Positions 34,669 through 35,831 of a stretch of 35,831 nucleotides of DNA are shown piece by piece. The position numbers and the translations under genes were made by a program. This stretch comes from an uncultured Saprospiraceae bacterium (lineage in GTDB: Bacteria > Bacteroidota > Bacteroidia > Chitinophagales > Saprospiraceae): assembly GCA_937944245.1 (NCBI GenBank), contig CALDYY010000123.1:1-35831 (forward strand), in the 5' to 3' direction. The notes under the pieces are model-generated. The model was not told the DNA's origin and did not search any database. It saw only the letters and a list, made by a program, of their open reading frames with translations. How positions within the stretch are numbered: the first letter of the stretch is position 1; every line of letters begins with the position of its first letter.

Positions 34669-35385
34669 ATGAAATTTGGTGTAGTTGTATTTCCCGGTTC
34701 TAATTGCGATGATGATGTCGTTTTTGCCCTTGAGGAAACACTCCAACAAGAGGTAAGAAAAATTTGGCACAAAGAAACTTCACTAGAAGGGTTCTCTACT
34801 AGCGACTGCATCGTTGTTCCAGGCGGATTTTCATATGGCGACTACTTGCGTGCAGGTGCTATTGCTCGATTTGCGCCCATTATGCGTCCCTTAATTGATT
34901 TTGCTAATAGTGGTGGTTATGTGTGGGGTATTTGTAATGGCTTTCAAATACTTTGCGAAGCGCAACTCTTGCCGGGTGTCTTGCTGCGCAACAGCAATCA
35001 GAGATTCATTTGCAAAAATGTCTATCTCAAAACACAAACCAATCAATCTGCAATTACAGCAACTCTACCTAAGGAAAAACCTTTAAAAATTCCAATCGCC
35101 CATGCTGAAGGTCGCTATTACGCCAACGAGACAACGCTAAATGAACTCGTTGCCAATGACCAAATCTTGTTCAAGTATTGCGATTTGCAAGGTAAGATTT
35201 CTTCAGAAATCAATCCTAATGGTGCTTTGCTAAACATAGCAGGTATTTGTAACAAAAGCAGAAATGTATTTGGGATGATGCCTCACCCGGAACGTGCTGC
35301 TGACCCAATACTGGGAAATACAGACGGACGATTACTCTTTGATTCCTTATTAACAATGGATCGCGTGGAGGTGAGAAACGGATAA
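34669..35385 (+). CDS. purQ: Phosphoribosylformylglycinamidine synthase, glutaminase subunit
   Basis: 238 residues from the ATG at 34669. An in-frame start at 34540 would overlap the membrane gene by 100 bp and add 43 residues, so I reject it. The class I amidotransferase triad is intact: nucleophile C89 in [10 protein letters not shown], with H206 and E208 in [23 protein letters not shown] at the N terminus and [18 protein letters not shown] are PurQ hallmarks. It supplies ammonia to PurL for the fourth step of purine synthesis. PurL and PurS are not in the window, so it is separated from them in this genome. uvrA starts 31 bp downstream. Confidence 0.96.
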   Translation: MKFGVVVFPGSNCDDDVVFALEETLQQEVRKIWHKETSLEGFSTSDCIVVPGGFSYGDYLRAGAIARFAPIMRPLIDFANSGGYVWGICNGFQILCEAQLLPGVLLRNSNQRFICKNVYLKTQTNQSAITATLPKEKPLKIPIAHAEGRYYANETTLNELVANDQILFKYCDLQGKISSEINPNGALLNIAGICNKSRNVFGMMPHPERAADPILGNTDGRLLFDSLLTMDRVEVRNG

Positions 35386-35409
35386 ACTCATTTTCACTTT
35401 ATCCGTTTC
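35375..35409 (+). terminator. Hairpin overlapping the purQ stop codon
   Basis: A perfect 12-bp stem (35375-35386 GAAACGGATAAA with 35398-35409) has an 11-nt loop. The left arm contains the purQ stop. There is no strong T run. It lies only 8 bp before the uvrA start, so partial termination or mRNA processing is as likely as full termination. Confidence 0.5.
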
Positions 35410-35416
35410 ATTCCTT

Positions 35417-35831
35417 ATGAAGGATCACCATAATCTTACAACCAACGACATGATAGCTCCCGATGGCTATATTGAAGTAATAGGTGCGCAAGAGCACAAC
35501 CTCAAGAATGTGAGCGTAAACATACCACGCAATAAATTGGTGGTTATCACGGGTATCAGCGGTAGTGGGAAATCCTCGTTAGCTTTTGATACTATTTACG
35601 CAGAGGGACAGCGACGTTACATGGAAACTTTCTCTTCCTATGCGCGCCAGTTTGTCGGCACAATGGAACGCCCAGAAGTGGAACTCATCACAGGGCTTAG
35701 CCCCGTTATTAGCATCGAACAAAAAACTACGGGGCGCAATCCACGCTCCACGGTAGGTACAATTACGGAAGTTTATGATTTTTTGCGGTTGCTCTTTGCC
35801 CGCATTGGCGAAGCCTATTCCATGAATACAG
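35417..35831 (+). CDS. uvrA: UvrABC excinuclease subunit A, N-terminal part (cut by window edge)
   Basis: The frame opens at ATG 35417 and runs off the right end, about 138 codons. A second ATG at 35450 is also possible. Seen are [21 protein letters not shown], the Walker [38 protein letters not shown] and [34 protein letters not shown], all diagnostic of UvrA. It is the damage-sensing ATPase that dimerises and loads UvrB in nucleotide excision repair. After the RIG motif it reads AYSMNT where many UvrA proteins have a CPxC zinc finger; lineage variants without it are known to me but this needs the full gene. Confidence 0.95.
   Translation, partial: MKDHHNLTTNDMIAPDGYIEVIGAQEHNLKNVSVNIPRNKLVVITGISGSGKSSLAFDTIYAEGQRRYMETFSSYARQFVGTMERPEVELITGLSPVISIEQKTTGRNPRSTVGTITEVYDFLRLLFARIGEAYSMNT

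Noticed and set aside
1-35831. tRNA, rRNA or riboswitch genes
   Set aside because: I scanned the intergenic gaps for cloverleaf and known riboswitch cores and saw none; a computational scan would be more sensitive.

Overview
The window looks like chromosome from a free-living member of the Bacteroidota, outside the gut Bacteroides. It is AT-rich. Two secreted proteins (284..2599 and 29179..30519) end in type IX secretion sorting domains, several promoters resemble the TTTG / TAnnTTTG pattern of this phylum, and most starts lack a strong Shine-Dalgarno. A Kdo transferase, outer-membrane barrels and a tripartite RND pump show a Gram-negative envelope. Genus cannot be set from this sequence; a Saprospiria or Chitinophagia-like lineage is only a guess.

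Layout. 1-5.1 kb: the end of a MITE-like repeat, a PA-domain T9SS protein with a strong terminator, a repeat-bearing intergenic stretch, a membrane coiled-coil protein and a divergent DEDDy exonuclease. 5.1-10.1 kb: a minus-strand polysaccharide operon (DegT-type aminotransferase, UDP-glucuronate decarboxylase-like epimerase, large SLBB export protein). 10.2-12.9 kb: a barrel protein, translationally coupled Kdo transferase and PduO-type cobalamin adenosyltransferase. 12.9-15.7 kb: a conserved helical protein of unknown role and bifunctional hisB. 15.8-17.8 kb: a receiver-cNMP-HTH regulator and an NlpC/P60-like lipoprotein. 18.0-19.6 kb: a compact restriction-modification pair with overlapping genes. 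19.7-27.3 kb: a TetR / TolC-like / adaptor / RND efflux operon, with a second copy of the MITE between adaptor and pump, followed by a GNAT enzyme. 27.5-28.5 kb: a MoxR ATPase without its usual partners. 28.7-32.5 kb: a more AT-rich, accessory-looking stretch (small protein ending in a poly-C tract, T9SS fibre-like protein, methyltransferase with a Trm112-like tail, three-way-junction palindrome, barrel protein). 32.5 kb to the end: polyprenyl diphosphate synthase, a multi-pass membrane protein, purQ and the start of uvrA.

Most of the window is housekeeping and envelope biology. I did not find a clearly new multi-gene system. The observations most worth following are the 105-nt palindromic element abutting a stop codon at 31617-31721, the paired MITE-like elements (one inside the efflux operon), the C9 tract at the 3' end of the small gene at 28.7 kb, and the methyltransferase/Trm112-like fusion.
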